A stretch of 64,000 nt of DNA. It comes from Tangfeifania diversioriginum. Its GTDB lineage: Bacteria; Bacteroidota; Bacteroidia; Bacteroidales; Prolixibacteraceae. This document shows, piece after piece, positions 15,698 through 24,826 of the stretch. The stretch's first letter is position 1; the number at the start of each line of letters is the position of its first letter. The DNA is taken from the NCBI GenBank assembly GCA_945873105.1, contig CAMCBW010000002.1, positions 124,001 to 188,000 of the forward strand. Direction: 5' to 3'. The notes beneath the pieces were generated by a model, which did not search any database, had not been told where the DNA came from, and worked only from the letters and a program-made list of their open reading frames with translations. The position numbers were made by a program, and so were the translations under genes.

Positions 15698-16747
15698 CTA
15701 TTGCCCATGTTCCTGTAAGAAAAGTTCAATGGGTTTGGGTACAGCATACCTCTCCGACTCACTCCATTCAACGGACAGCCATGGTTCAGGAACCTGATTG
15801 TTCTCCAGGGCAATGGAGATGAACCGTATGTGCAACCTTTGGTGGGTAAGCAGATGAATTTTTTCAGGATATACCGAATGAAGGGTATAGTTCAATTGTC
15901 CCATCAGCTTGAGCCATTTGCTGTCGGTCAGGAGCTCCCCGATGGTAGCAGGAAGGTTGGTTTCAATCAAGGGGAATTGGTACATATTCCTCCAGATATC
16001 CTTGTCTCCACGCTTCTCCAGCATAAATTGGTTTTCATGGTGCAAGAAGAGATAGTTGAAGTAGCGCTCTTTTTGAATGGTCTTCTTGGTTTTTACCGGT
16101 AGGCTCGACACTGTACGATGGACAAATGCATGGCAGCGCATGGCAAGGGGACAGCTGGAACAAAGTGGCTGGGCCGGGAGGCACTGAATTGCGCCAAATT
16201 CCATCATGGCCTGGTTAAACTCACCGGGAGAACTTTTGTCAAGCAGCTCCAGGGCCAAATTGGCGAACTCCTTTTTGCCATCCGTGGAATCGATGGGTGT
16301 GGCAATGCCGAAGAGTCTTGAGAGCACCCGGTATACGTTTCCGTCGACAGCAGCATACGGGAGGTTGAAGGCGATGGAGGCAATGGCTGCTGCCGTATAA
16401 TCACCAATGCCCTTTAGTTTCCGGATGGATGGGTAATCGGTTGGATAAAGACCCAGGTGATCTGACAGGATGGTTTTTGCAGCATGGTGCATATTTCTGG
16501 CGCGGGAATAGTAACCCAAACCTTGCCAAACCTTTAATACCTCTTGTTCGGAGGCAAGTGCCAAAGTTTTAATATCCGGAAATGCACGGAGGAAGTTCCA
16601 ATAGTAATCGATCCCCTGAAGAACCCGTGTTTGCTGCAAAATCACCTCAGAGACCCAAATGCTGTAGGGATCTCTGCTCTCACGCCACGGCAGTTCGCGT
16701 TTGGTGTGGTTGTACCAAACTGTCAATGCTTTACGGTAATCCTCCAT
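15698..16747 (-). CDS. mutY: A/G-specific adenine glycosylase MutY
   Basis: Removes adenine mispaired with 8-oxoguanine. The HhH-GPD core has EVILQQTRV (catalytic Glu region), GLGYYSRARN, the helix-hairpin-helix KLKGIGDYTAAAIASIAF and the catalytic Asp in AVDGNVYRVL. Four cysteines spaced C-x6-C-x2-C-x5-C around residue 195 bind the 4Fe-4S cluster. The C-terminal third is the NUDIX-like 8-oxoG recognition domain. At 349 residues it is complete. Confidence 0.96.
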   Translation of the reverse strand: MEDYRKALTVWYNHTKRELPWRESRDPYSIWVSEVILQQTRVLQGIDYYWNFLRAFPDIKTLALASEQEVLKVWQGLGYYSRARNMHHAAKTILSDHLGLYPTDYPSIRKLKGIGDYTAAAIASIAFNLPYAAVDGNVYRVLSRLFGIATPIDSTDGKKEFANLALELLDKSSPGEFNQAMMEFGAIQCLPAQPLCSSCPLAMRCHAFVHRTVSSLPVKTKKTIQKERYFNYLFLHHENQFMLEKRGDKDIWRNMYQFPLIETNLPATIGELLTDSKWLKLMGQLNYTLHSVYPEKIHLLTHQRLHIRFISIALENNQVPEPWLSVEWSESERYAVPKPIELFLQEHGQ

Positions 16748-16825
16748 AACTTCCCGATTTTGTTAAAAAAACAACGAAAGAACAAAAATTATTGGCTAAT
16801 ATGATAATAGTTAAATCAAAAGCTA

Positions 16826-16833
16826 TATATTTG
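16826..16833 (+). promoter_or_regulatory. Candidate -7 element for the HU gene
   Basis: TATATTTG exactly matches the Bacteroidota -7 consensus TAnnTTTG and lies 63 bases upstream of the HU ATG, in the 148-base spacer between divergent mutY and HU. A matching -33 element is not clear. Confidence 0.5.
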
Positions 16834-16895
16834 TGCACCAAAATTGAACAGATAGTTTAATCAAAAATAAAGTTAAATCATTTAAATTTTTAGCA

Positions 16896-17180
16896 ATGAC
16901 TAAAGCAGATATCGTAAACGAGATTTCTAAGAGCACAGGTATTGAGAAGCTGACTGTTCAAAAAGCAGTTGAAGCATTCATGGACACCGTATCAGGTTCA
17001 CTGGCTGAAGGCAACAATGTTTATCTCCGTGGTTTCGGTAGTTTTATCGTAAAAAAACGTGCAGAAAAAACCGCGCGCAACATTTCTCGTAATACAACCA
17101 TTATCATCCCAGAACACAACATTCCTTCTTTCAAACCTGCAAAAACTTTCGTAGGTCGCGTTAAAAACAACGTGAAGTAA
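16896..17180 (+). CDS. HU family DNA-binding protein
   Basis: Histone-like nucleoid protein of 94 residues. MTKADIVNEISKSTGI and GFGSFIVKKRAEKTARN followed by the DNA-binding arm and IPSFKPAKTFVGRVK are typical of HU/IHF. It lies directly upstream of a very small basic gene and the RNase G gene, an arrangement often met in Bacteroidota. Divergent from mutY. Confidence 0.95.
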   Translation: MTKADIVNEISKSTGIEKLTVQKAVEAFMDTVSGSLAEGNNVYLRGFGSFIVKKRAEKTARNISRNTTIIIPEHNIPSFKPAKTFVGRVKNNVK

Positions 17181-17205
17181 TTGATAATTTTTAAAAAGTA
17201 TTGTT

Positions 17206-17298
17206 ATGCCAAGCGGAAAGAAGAGAAAAAGACATAAAATGGCCACACACAAACGCAAAAAGCGTTTGCGCAAGAATCGTCACAAAAAGAAAAAATAG
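17206..17298 (+). CDS. AURKAIP1/COX24-like tiny basic protein (30 aa)
   Basis: A 30-codon gene starting MPSGKKRKRHKMATHKRKKR. About 60% of residues are Lys, Arg or His. It resembles the AURKAIP1/COX24 domain family, whose mitochondrial member (mS38) is a small-subunit ribosomal protein; bacterial members are taken to be ribosome-associated. It begins 25 bases after the HU stop and is followed by a strong hairpin, so it is probably transcribed with HU. Identification rests on composition, the xxKRKKRLRKNRHK pattern and position. Confidence 0.75.
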   Translation: MPSGKKRKRHKMATHKRKKRLRKNRHKKKK

Positions 17299-17328
17299 GC
17301 TTTTTGTAACCTCTTGACAAAATATACA

Positions 17329-17358
17329 AAACCTAAAGTGCATTTGCACTTTAGGTTT
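17329..17358 (+). terminator. Hairpin between the COX24-like gene and rng
   Basis: A perfect 14-base-pair stem (17329-17342 with 17345-17358) containing cctaaagtgc and its complement, with a very tight loop and only a short T run after it. It may end HU transcription or act in the 5' leader of rng, whose ATG is 31 bases further on. Confidence 0.65.
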
Positions 17359-17388
17359 GTTGTATTTGATAGATTAAACATAAAAAAA

Positions 17389-18951
17389 ATGGGTAAAGAG
17401 ATGAGCAATGAGTTGATTATTGATGTATCGTCCGCTCATGTTGAAATTGCTTTACTCGAAAACAAAAGACTTGTAGAACTCAACAGGGAAAGTAACGATG
17501 TTAAATTTCAGGTAGGTGATATTTACCTTGGAAAGGTAAAAAAGATCATGCCGGGTTTAAATGCTGCTTTTGTTGATGTAGGCTACGAGAAAGATGCGTT
17601 CTTACATTATTTGGATTTGGGACCACAATTCCAGACCCTTAACAAGTTCCTCAAATTGGCTGCCGCCAAGAAGATTAAGTTAAACCCGTTCCCCAAGATT
17701 AACCCGGAACCGGATATCAACAAAGACGGCAAGATTGCTGAGGTACTAAAAGCCGGTCAAACTATTCTGGTACAGATTGCCAAGGAGCCCATTTCTACCA
17801 AAGGACCACGATTGACATCAGAATTGTCAGTGGCAGGAAGAAACATGGTTTTGGTGCCTTTTAGCGATAAAATTTCTGTTTCTCAGAAAATTGAAACGAC
17901 GGAAGAGAAAACCCGTCTGAAAAAATTAATCCAGAGCATCTGCCCTAAAAACTATGGGGTCATTGTTCGGACTGCGGCTGAGGGCAAAATGGTGGCAGAA
18001 TTGGACCAGGAGTTAAGACGATTGATTGCAAAGTATGAAAATGCACTCAATAAGCTGGAAAAGCAAGTCGTCCCTTCACTGGTACTGGGAGAAACCGACC
18101 GTACCATCTCTTTGATCAGGGATGTTTACAGTAACGATTTTTCGAACATCTACATTAACAATGAAGATGCTGCTGCCGATGCTAAAGAGTATGTGGGGAC
18201 CATCGATTCTGAGAAAAAGAAGATTGTAAAGTACTACAATGGCAAGATGCCAATCTTCGAGTATTTTGGAATTGATAAGCAAATTAAAGCATCTTTCGGT
18301 AAAACAGTCTCCTTTAAAAGTGGAGCCTATCTGATCATTGAACACACGGAAGCCTTTCACGTTATTGATGTCAATAGCGGAAACCGTTCCAAAACAGGAG
18401 ATCAGGAGACCAACGCACTGGAGGTAAATCTGGCAGCCGCCGAAGAAATTGCAAGACAATTACGTCTTCGGGACATGGGTGGAATTATCGTGATCGATTT
18501 TATCGATATGCACGGAAACGAAAACCGCCAGAAAGTTTTCGAGAAAATGAAGGAAGTAATGGCTTCCGACAGAACCAAACACAATATACTCCCACTGAGT
18601 AAATTCTGTTTGATGCAGATAACACGGCAACGTGTAAGACAGGAGATGGCTATCGAGACGGAGGAGAATTGCCCCGTTTGCAAAGGAACAGGGAAGGTAA
18701 CACCCACTTTGCTTTTCATTGAAGAGATCGAACAAAGGGTACGCTACATTTTTGAAGAACTTCAGAAAAAGAGCCTGATCATTGAGTTGCATCCCTTCGT
18801 GGGTGCATATCTGACCAGAGGCTTTATTTTCTCCAAAGTCTTCAAATGGCGGTGGAAATACCGCAAAAAAATTCAGATAATAGAAATGAATTCGATGAGT
18901 TTTCTCGGTTCAAAATTCTACGATGAAAACCACGATGAAATTATTATCTGA
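17389..18951 (+). CDS. rng: Ribonuclease E/G family protein
   Basis: Endoribonuclease for rRNA maturation and mRNA decay. The S1 RNA-binding domain (~30-130, KFQVGDIYLGKVKKIMPGLN, AAFVDVGYEKDAFLHY) is followed by the catalytic region. That region has FHVIDVNSGNRS, GGIIVIDFIDM (Asp ligands) and the zinc-link CPVCKGTG near residue 425. The long C-terminal degradosome arm of RNase E is absent, so it is RNase G-like. The ATG giving MGKEMSNELIIDV is preferred (MSNELI 15 bases later also possible). A terminator follows. Confidence 0.94.
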   Translation: MGKEMSNELIIDVSSAHVEIALLENKRLVELNRESNDVKFQVGDIYLGKVKKIMPGLNAAFVDVGYEKDAFLHYLDLGPQFQTLNKFLKLAAAKKIKLNPFPKINPEPDINKDGKIAEVLKAGQTILVQIAKEPISTKGPRLTSELSVAGRNMVLVPFSDKISVSQKIETTEEKTRLKKLIQSICPKNYGVIVRTAAEGKMVAELDQELRRLIAKYENALNKLEKQVVPSLVLGETDRTISLIRDVYSNDFSNIYINNEDAAADAKEYVGTIDSEKKKIVKYYNGKMPIFEYFGIDKQIKASFGKTVSFKSGAYLIIEHTEAFHVIDVNSGNRSKTGDQETNALEVNLAAAEEIARQLRLRDMGGIIVIDFIDMHGNENRQKVFEKMKEVMASDRTKHNILPLSKFCLMQITRQRVRQEMAIETEENCPVCKGTGKVTPTLLFIEEIEQRVRYIFEELQKKSLIIELHPFVGAYLTRGFIFSKVFKWRWKYRKKIQIIEMNSMSFLGSKFYDENHDEIII

Positions 18952-18965
18952 CAAAAGTTAAAAAG

Positions 18966-18996
18966 ACCCACTCACTGATTTGAGTGGGTTTTTTTT
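18966..18996 (+). terminator. Rho-independent terminator after rng
   Basis: Nine-base-pair perfect stem (18966-18974 with 18981-18989: acccactca/tgagtgggt), six-base loop and a T tract of eight, starting 14 bases after the rng stop. Confidence 0.93.
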
Positions 18997-19049
18997 ATAA
19001 ATTTGGCTCCAGAATAAGTTATCAATTGTGACTAAAAAATTGTAGAAGG

Positions 19050-21071
19050 ATGAGATTATCAGGAAGAACAGGAGTTGTACTTTTTATGCTTTTGGTGCTA
19101 TTTTCCGGCTGGTCCCTTTCAGCACAGGTTGTCTCCCCGGTGAAATGGAGTTTTGAACAAAAGAAGATTTCTGACAAGGAGGTGGAAGTTGTTTTCAACG
19201 CGACCATTGATGCCGGTTGGCATCTTTATGGTACAGACCTGCCGGATGGCGGACCGGTCAGTACAACCTTTAACTTTGTTGCAGACAGTACCAATTATCG
19301 TTTTGCAGGCGCATTGATCCCTGCAACAAAGGCGGTCAAGCAGTTCGATAAAATTTTCAATCTGGAATTGTCCTATTTTGCTGTGGCGGCGCAATTTTCC
19401 AGAAAAATTACCATTTTGAGCGATCGTCAGTTTGCGATTAAGGGGACCATTGAATACCAAAGTTGCAACGATGAGACTTGTACCATGGATGAAGTGGAAT
19501 TCTCCTTTCCGGTGAATGAATCCAAGGTTTCTGCGGTTGCACCCTCAAACGCTGCCGCTATTTCAGCTGAATCGGAGGATAACGCCAAGCATTCACTGCT
19601 TTGGTTTCTCTTTTTTAGCTTTGTGGCTGGGCTGGCTGCTATCTTGACTCCCTGCGTTTTCCCAATGATCCCCATGACTGTTTCATTTTTCATGAACAGC
19701 AACAAAACCAAATGGGAGGCAAAATTTCAGGCATTGGTGTACGGGGCTTCTATCATACTCATTTATACACTGATCGGGACTGTAGTAGCCATTACGCTTG
19801 GCGCCGATTTTGCCAACTGGCTCAGCACCCATTGGTTGCCCAATGTGCTGTTTTTTATCATTTTTGTGGTCTTTGCCTTCTCTTTCTTTGGTGCATTCGA
19901 GATCATACTTCCCTCCAGCTGGATCAACAAGAGTGACGATAAGGTCAGCAAGGGGGGGGCAGGAGGTGCATTTTTTATGGCACTGACCCTTGTTCTGGTC
20001 TCCTTCAGCTGTACCGGTCCGATTGTGGGTGCCATTCTCGTCGAATCGGCCGGTGGCATGATTCTTAAACCCATCGTGGGAATGTTCGGCTTTTCACTGG
20101 CTTTTGCCTTGCCATTTACCTTGTTTGCCCTCTTCCCGCAATGGCTCAACAATCTGCCCAAATCCGGCGGATGGCTCAATTCGGTAAAAGTGGTACTTGG
20201 ATTTATTGAACTGGCCCTTGGTTTGAAATTTTTAAGCATTGCCGACCAGACCTACCACTGGGGGATCCTTGACAGGGAAGTCTACCTGGCTTTCTGGATC
20301 ATCATTTTTGCGCTAATGGGCTTCTATCTCCTCGGGAAGTTGAAATTTGCCCATGACAGTGAAGTAAAATTCCTATCAACCGGAAGGTTGATGCTGGCCA
20401 TTGTAACCTTTACTTTTGTGATATACCTGATTCCTGGTATGTTTGGTGCGCCCTTGAAGGCCATTTCCGGCTACTTGCCTCCGATGTCGACCCATGATTT
20501 TGATCTTCACCGGATTATTCGGGACGAAGTCAGGCTGGTCGGTTCGTCCGATTCAAAAGTGATGGGACAGGAACTTCCTGGTAAGTCACTTTGTGAGCAA
20601 CCGAAATACAGCGAGTTTCTGGAATTGCCACACGGTTTGGAAGGATATTTCGACTTTGATCAGGCTCTTGCTTGTGCGAAAGCAGTGAACAAGCCGCTCT
20701 TCATCGATTTTACTGGTCATGGTTGCGTCAATTGCCGTGAAATGGAAGCCAATGTATGGTCGGATGCCAGGGTGTTGGAACGGCTGAAAAGGGATTTTGT
20801 GGTGGTAGCACTCTATGTGGACGACAAAACCACCATGCCTGAGGCCGATTGGGTCACTTCGAGCTACGACAAGAAAGTCAAGAAAACCATCGGAAAGAAA
20901 TTTGCTGATTTTCAGATCGCCAAATTTGGGGTGAATGCCCAGCCCTATTACGTAATCCTGGATCACAATCAGCAACTCCTGGTCAAACCAACGGCCAGGG
21001 ATCTCAATCCCGACCATTTCATCAACTTTTTGGACAGTGGTTTGAAGGCATTCAGGGAGGGGAAAAAATAG
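19050..21071 (+). CDS. dsbD: Thiol:disulfide interchange protein DsbD
   Basis: Carries electrons from cytoplasmic thioredoxin across the inner membrane to periplasmic reductases. After a signal peptide there is a DsbD-alpha-like domain with the Cys pair SCNDETC (~145). The eight-segment core follows, with TPCVFPMIPMT (~208) and SCTGPIVGA (~325), the two membrane cysteines. The C-terminal thioredoxin domain has HGCVNCREME (~565), a C-V-N-C active site. All three redox sites are present, and the length (673) is close to other Bacteroidota DsbD. Confidence 0.94.
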   Translation: MRLSGRTGVVLFMLLVLFSGWSLSAQVVSPVKWSFEQKKISDKEVEVVFNATIDAGWHLYGTDLPDGGPVSTTFNFVADSTNYRFAGALIPATKAVKQFDKIFNLELSYFAVAAQFSRKITILSDRQFAIKGTIEYQSCNDETCTMDEVEFSFPVNESKVSAVAPSNAAAISAESEDNAKHSLLWFLFFSFVAGLAAILTPCVFPMIPMTVSFFMNSNKTKWEAKFQALVYGASIILIYTLIGTVVAITLGADFANWLSTHWLPNVLFFIIFVVFAFSFFGAFEIILPSSWINKSDDKVSKGGAGGAFFMALTLVLVSFSCTGPIVGAILVESAGGMILKPIVGMFGFSLAFALPFTLFALFPQWLNNLPKSGGWLNSVKVVLGFIELALGLKFLSIADQTYHWGILDREVYLAFWIIIFALMGFYLLGKLKFAHDSEVKFLSTGRLMLAIVTFTFVIYLIPGMFGAPLKAISGYLPPMSTHDFDLHRIIRDEVRLVGSSDSKVMGQELPGKSLCEQPKYSEFLELPHGLEGYFDFDQALACAKAVNKPLFIDFTGHGCVNCREMEANVWSDARVLERLKRDFVVVALYVDDKTTMPEADWVTSSYDKKVKKTIGKKFADFQIAKFGVNAQPYYVILDHNQQLLVKPTARDLNPDHFINFLDSGLKAFREGKK

Positions 21072-21106
21072 TTTTTCCTTTTCAACTCTTTTTAGTAAGC
21101 TATAAT

Positions 21107-21736
21107 ATGCATGAAGGTATTCTGTTTTGGAATGTTGATACACAGATAGATTTTATTGAACCTACCGGGAAGTTGTATGTTGAGGGAGCTGAGCAGTTAA
21201 AACCAGTCTTGCAGCGAATAACTGAATTTGCGGCTTTTCATAAAATCAGGGTCATCAATACCTGTGATTTCCATTTGATTAATTCGCAGGAATTGTCAGC
21301 AAACCCAGATTTTGTCAACTCCTTTCCCGAACATTGCATGGCAGGTACACGTGGTGCAGAATTTATCCCGGAAACCAGACCTGAACTACCGGCCATTGTT
21401 GACTGGATGACCCATATGGCAATATTACCCCAATTGGCCAATGCCAGACAATTTCGAAACATTGTGATACGAAAGGACGCGTTTGATGTTTTTGAAGGCA
21501 ATCCCTATGCCACAAAAATTGTAAATCTGATGAATCCCGAAAAAGTATTTGTCTACGGGGTATCCACCAATGTTTGCGTCGACAAGGCTGTTTGCGGATT
21601 GTTGGAATTGGGTTACAAGGTCTTGGTATTCAGGGATGCCATCAAGGAGCTGCCTTTGATTCCGCTCCCATATGACCAATGGATTGCGGCTGGGGTGCAG
21701 CTGATTGAATTTAACCAGGTCGAAGATTTTCTTTAG
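21107..21736 (+). CDS. Cysteine hydrolase, isochorismatase/nicotinamidase family
   Basis: Cytoplasmic amidohydrolase-like protein, 209 residues. The Asp-Lys-Cys triad is visible: D in [10 protein letters not shown] in RKDAFDVF, and C in [16 protein letters not shown] segment near residue 48 could be part of a nicotinamidase-type metal site. Nicotinamidase is one possible function, but the metal site is not complete enough by eye to decide. It is convergent with smpB; the two stop codons overlap in the four bases ttag. Confidence 0.88.
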   Translation: MHEGILFWNVDTQIDFIEPTGKLYVEGAEQLKPVLQRITEFAAFHKIRVINTCDFHLINSQELSANPDFVNSFPEHCMAGTRGAEFIPETRPELPAIVDWMTHMAILPQLANARQFRNIVIRKDAFDVFEGNPYATKIVNLMNPEKVFVYGVSTNVCVDKAVCGLLELGYKVLVFRDAIKELPLIPLPYDQWIAAGVQLIEFNQVEDFL

Positions 21737-22194
21737 TATTTTTCGTGCCGGTCCATCTCACGACGGGCATCTTTGTCCTTGAGGGTCTGTCGCTTGTCGT
21801 AGGTATGCTTCCCTTTGGCCAGGGAAATCTCTACTTTTACCAACCCCCTGTCATTGAGAAAGAGTCGTATGGGGATGATCGTTAGTCCATTTTCCTTGAC
21901 TTTCCGTTCCATCTTGTTGAGCTCCTTCCTGTTTAAAAGGAGCACCCGCTCCCGCAATACCTCATGGTTGTTACAGGTCCCAAAGTCGTAAGTGGAGATC
22001 GAAAGGTTCTTTATCAACATTTCCCCGTTTACAAAATGACAATAGGCATCGTTCATACTGACTTTGCCCATTCGGATGGATTTAATCTCTGTGCCAAGCA
22101 AAACAATTCCCGCTACAAATTTTTCAATAAATTCGTAGTCGAAACTGGCTCTTTTGTTCCTGATATTGATATTCTGCTGAAAAACGGTTTTCAT
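21733..22194 (-). CDS. smpB: SsrA-binding protein SmpB
   Basis: Binds tmRNA and brings it to stalled ribosomes in trans-translation. [43 protein letters not shown] and the basic C-terminal tail ([20 protein letters not shown]) are diagnostic. The ATG at 22194 is chosen; an upstream in-frame ATG adds a non-conserved extension. Divergent from miaA with a spacer that is mostly repeat array. No tmRNA gene was seen in the window. Confidence 0.96.
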   Translation of the reverse strand: MKTVFQQNINIRNKRASFDYEFIEKFVAGIVLLGTEIKSIRMGKVSMNDAYCHFVNGEMLIKNLSISTYDFGTCNNHEVLRERVLLLNRKELNKMERKVKENGLTIIPIRLFLNDRGLVKVEISLAKGKHTYDKRQTLKDKDARREMDRHEKY

Positions 22195-22228
22195 GGATGC
22201 AAAAATAGCAAAAGGGGAGGACAAAATG

Positions 22229-22309
22229 ATTTGAAATGTTTGAGGGGTTTAAAATGTTTAAAGAGTTAATAACATTTCAAACATTTCAAACATTTCAAAC
22301 TTCAGAAAC
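22229..22309. repeat. Inverted pair of 9-mer arrays (GTTTGAAAT family)
   Basis: Left arm 22229-22264 has four units of atttgaaat/gtttgaggg/gtttaaaat type; centre gttaataac; right arm 22274-22309 has three perfect atttcaaac plus ttcagaaac. It fills most of the 130-base spacer between divergent smpB and miaA, so their promoters must lie in or next to it. Confidence 0.9.
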
Positions 22310-22324
22310 TATATATTTCATTTT

Positions 22325-23236
22325 ATGCGATACGACATGCTGACCATCCTTGGTCCCACAGCTTCCGGTAAGACCCAATTGGCAGTCCAGGTGGCCCATC
22401 GGCTGGATGGAGAGATTTTATCGGCAGATTCAAGGCAAATTTACCGGGGAATGGATCTTGGAACAGGCAAGGATTTGGCCGATTACAGGGTTGCAGGTGC
22501 GCCTGTACCATACCATCTGATAGATCTGGTGGATGCCGGGGCGCAGTACAATGTGTTCGAATTTCAGCGCGAATTTATCCGCTGCTATGACGCCATTGGC
22601 AAAAAGGGCAAATTCCCGCTCTTTTGCGGTGGGAGCGGACTCTATCTTGAAGCAGTTCTCAAAGGGTACAAACTTACCCAGGTGCCGTCCAATCCATTGC
22701 GGAGGGAGGAGTTGTCACAGTGTTCACTGGATGCCTTGTCCAACCTGTTGAGTAGTTACAAAGTCGTGCACAACAAGAGCGACACCGAAACGAAAAACAG
22801 GGTCATACGTGCCATCGAAATTGAAGAATACCTGTTGCATCACCCGGAACTTGACTTCGAATTTCCGGTCATCAACTCCCTGATAATTGGGGTCAGTATA
22901 GACCGGGAGACCCGTAGGGAAAGAATTACAGCCCGCCTTCAGCAAAGGTTGAAGGAGGGAATGGTGGAAGAGGTGAAAGGGTTGCTCGACAGTGGACTTA
23001 CCCCCGACGATTTGACCTATTATGGGCTTGAATACAAATACCTTACCCTCTTCCTTACCGGAGCTCTTACCTATGATGCAATGTTTGAGAAACTTAACAT
23101 TGCCATTCACCAGTTTGCCAAGCGTCAGATGACCTGGTTCCGAAAGATGGAGAAGGAGGGTTTTGAGATCAATTGGCTGGATGGGTTGTTGCCGATGGAG
23201 GAGAAGGTTGATTTTATCCTAAAGTGCCTGAAGTGA
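22325..23236 (+). CDS. miaA: tRNA dimethylallyltransferase MiaA
   Basis: Adds the isopentenyl group to A37 of tRNAs reading U-starting codons. The P-loop LGPTASGKTQLAV (~10), SADSRQIYRGMDLGTGK and the C-terminal FAKRQMTWFRK are hallmarks. 303 residues, complete. The last codons (Lys-Cys-Leu-Lys-stop) are encoded by the first unit of a 9-mer array that continues into the spacer. Confidence 0.97.
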   Translation: MRYDMLTILGPTASGKTQLAVQVAHRLDGEILSADSRQIYRGMDLGTGKDLADYRVAGAPVPYHLIDLVDAGAQYNVFEFQREFIRCYDAIGKKGKFPLFCGGSGLYLEAVLKGYKLTQVPSNPLRREELSQCSLDALSNLLSSYKVVHNKSDTETKNRVIRAIEIEEYLLHHPELDFEFPVINSLIIGVSIDRETRRERITARLQQRLKEGMVEEVKGLLDSGLTPDDLTYYGLEYKYLTLFLTGALTYDAMFEKLNIAIHQFAKRQMTWFRKMEKEGFEINWLDGLLPMEEKVDFILKCLK

Positions 23237-23396
23237 AGATGAGTGCCTAGAGTATTTAAAGTGCCTAGAGTGCCTAAAGTACTTACCATTTAATCAATAT
23301 TTACAGACATTCTTTTATTTTTAATATTCCTTACTACAGTTCGGAGTGCATAAATACTTTAGGCACTCTAGGCACTTTAAATACTCTAGGCACTTT
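23224..23396. repeat. Inverted pair of 9-mer arrays (GTGCCTARA family), second locus
   Basis: Left arm 23224-23284 begins within the last miaA codons and has about six gtgcctaRa-like units; right arm 23355-23396 has four to five units in reverse complement. The same unit is used 11 kb away at 12.2 kb. The 70-base centre is AT-rich. Confidence 0.9.
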
Positions 23397-23451
23397 TTAA
23401 AGACTATTGCCATTTTAAATTATAGCAATAACTTTACTGAAAAATTGGTCA

Positions 23452-24228
23452 ATGAACATTATCATTAAAACCTCGGAACAGATCGAAGGAATCCGGAAAA
23501 GTTCAAAGCTTGCCGGAGAGACTTTAAAATATATTGAACCATTTGTCAAGGAGGGTGTTTCCACCGAATACCTGGATAGCCTGATCCATCAGTACATGGT
23601 TGAGAGGGGTGCCATCCCGGCTACGCTGGATTACAATGGTTTTCCCAAATCTTGCTGTATATCTTTGAACGAAGTGGTTTGCCATGGCATCCCCACTTCC
23701 AGAACAGTCCTGAAAAACGGAGATATCCTGAATGTGGATGTAACCACCATTTTGGATGGTTATTATGGCGATACCAGCAAAATGTTTGTGGTAGGAACCT
23801 GTACGCTGGAGGCAGAAAAATTAATCATGGCGACCAAACAGTGTCTGAATCTGGGAATTCAACAAGTTTTCCCGGGGAATTATTTCGGAAACATCGGTTA
23901 TTTCATCAACAGGTATGCAACTTCCCAGGGATTCAGCGTGGTGTATGAGTTTTGCGGGCATGGAGTAGGGGTTGATTTTCACGAAGATCCACAGGTGGAT
24001 CACGCTGCCAGGAAGAACAGTGGTCCGAAGATGAAACCAGGCATGATTTTTACCATTGAACCCATGATCAATGAGGGGAAACCCAGGGTGAAGGTAGATC
24101 AGCTGGATGGCTGGACAGCCCGTACGGTTGATGACAAACTCTCCGCCCAGTTTGAACACACCCTGCTCGTCACGGAGACAGGATGTGAGGTACTTACGGA
24201 TGTTTCAGGGGAGTATCCGGTTACCTGA
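23452..24228 (+). CDS. map: Methionine aminopeptidase, type I
   Basis: Removes the initiator methionine from nascent proteins. Pita-bread fold with five metal ligands: Asp in LNVDVTT, Asp in GYYGDTSKMF, His in CGHGVGVDFHEDP, Glu in FTIEPMIN and Glu in AQFEHTLLVT. 258 residues, standard type I without an N-terminal zinc finger. Convergent with the DUF4252 gene across another 9-mer array. Confidence 0.96.
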   Translation: MNIIIKTSEQIEGIRKSSKLAGETLKYIEPFVKEGVSTEYLDSLIHQYMVERGAIPATLDYNGFPKSCCISLNEVVCHGIPTSRTVLKNGDILNVDVTTILDGYYGDTSKMFVVGTCTLEAEKLIMATKQCLNLGIQQVFPGNYFGNIGYFINRYATSQGFSVVYEFCGHGVGVDFHEDPQVDHAARKNSGPKMKPGMIFTIEPMINEGKPRVKVDQLDGWTARTVDDKLSAQFEHTLLVTETGCEVLTDVSGEYPVT

Positions 24229-24231
24229 AGA

Positions 24232-24318
24232 GTTTGAAACGTTAGAAATGTTTGAAGGGTTTGAAAAGTTGTTAACTGCAACATTTCAAACCCTTCAAAC
24301 TTTATAAACCCTTCAAAC
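24232..24318. repeat. Inverted pair of 9-mer arrays (GTTTGAAAT family), second locus
   Basis: Four gtttgaaNN-type units (24232-24267), a palindromic centre gttgttaactgcaac, and four reverse-complement units (24283-24318). It fills the spacer between convergent map and the DUF4252 gene, three bases from each, and could serve as a bidirectional terminator hairpin. Confidence 0.9.
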
Positions 24319-24321
24319 CTT

Positions 24322-24822
24322 TTATTTGCTTTGCTTGTGCGCAATCTTCTCAAGTTTATCGAGATCCTCGATTTTGAAATTACCATAGAAGGAAATCAAC
24401 ATAGCAGAATTGCTGGAATCTCCTTTGTTTCCTACAACAATGTGGCATTCTGTAACGTTTTTGCCATCTCCTTCCACAAAGAAATCTGCATCATCGTTGG
24501 GTTTCTCATCTTTGGGGTGAACCTGTTCATAGCGAAGGGCAGCTAGCTCTTTGGAGACTGCTGTCGAGAAATCCTTCATTTTGCCTTTCTCTTCATTGTA
24601 GATCATGATCTTAAATTCCTTAAAGTCACCGGTGATTTTTTTGCCCTCTTCATCCAGGTTGAGGTTCATGGCATCGATCATCGATTTGGAGAAGGAGAAG
24701 TAGGTAAATCCCGCCTCGTTGGAATAACGGTCGTAGATTTTCTGCGATTTTGTTTGCCCGAATCCGGACAGGAATGAAATTAGCATGGCAACAAGAATGC
24801 CAATACGGTAGAATAGGCTCAT
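24322..24822 (-). CDS. DUF4252 domain-containing exported protein
   Basis: 166 residues: a hydrophobic signal segment (IGILVAMLISFLSGFGQ), then a conserved domain with ITGDFKEFKIMIYNEE and a C-terminal ISFYGNFKIEDLDKLEKI. This matches the DUF4252 family, of unknown function and common in Bacteroidota. The ATG four bases after the PspC gene stop is chosen. It is the last gene of the PadR-PspC operon, and is likely involved in the same envelope-related response. Confidence 0.85.
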   Translation of the reverse strand: MSLFYRIGILVAMLISFLSGFGQTKSQKIYDRYSNEAGFTYFSFSKSMIDAMNLNLDEEGKKITGDFKEFKIMIYNEEKGKMKDFSTAVSKELAALRYEQVHPKDEKPNDDADFFVEGDGKNVTECHIVVGNKGDSSNSAMLISFYGNFKIEDLDKLEKIAHKQSK

Positions 24823-24826
24823 CTTA

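Noticed and set aside
17314-17388. 25-codon N-terminal extension of RNase G
   Set aside because: It would run through the perfect hairpin and starts in the COX24-like gene's 3' flank; family proteins begin at MSNEL-like sequence.
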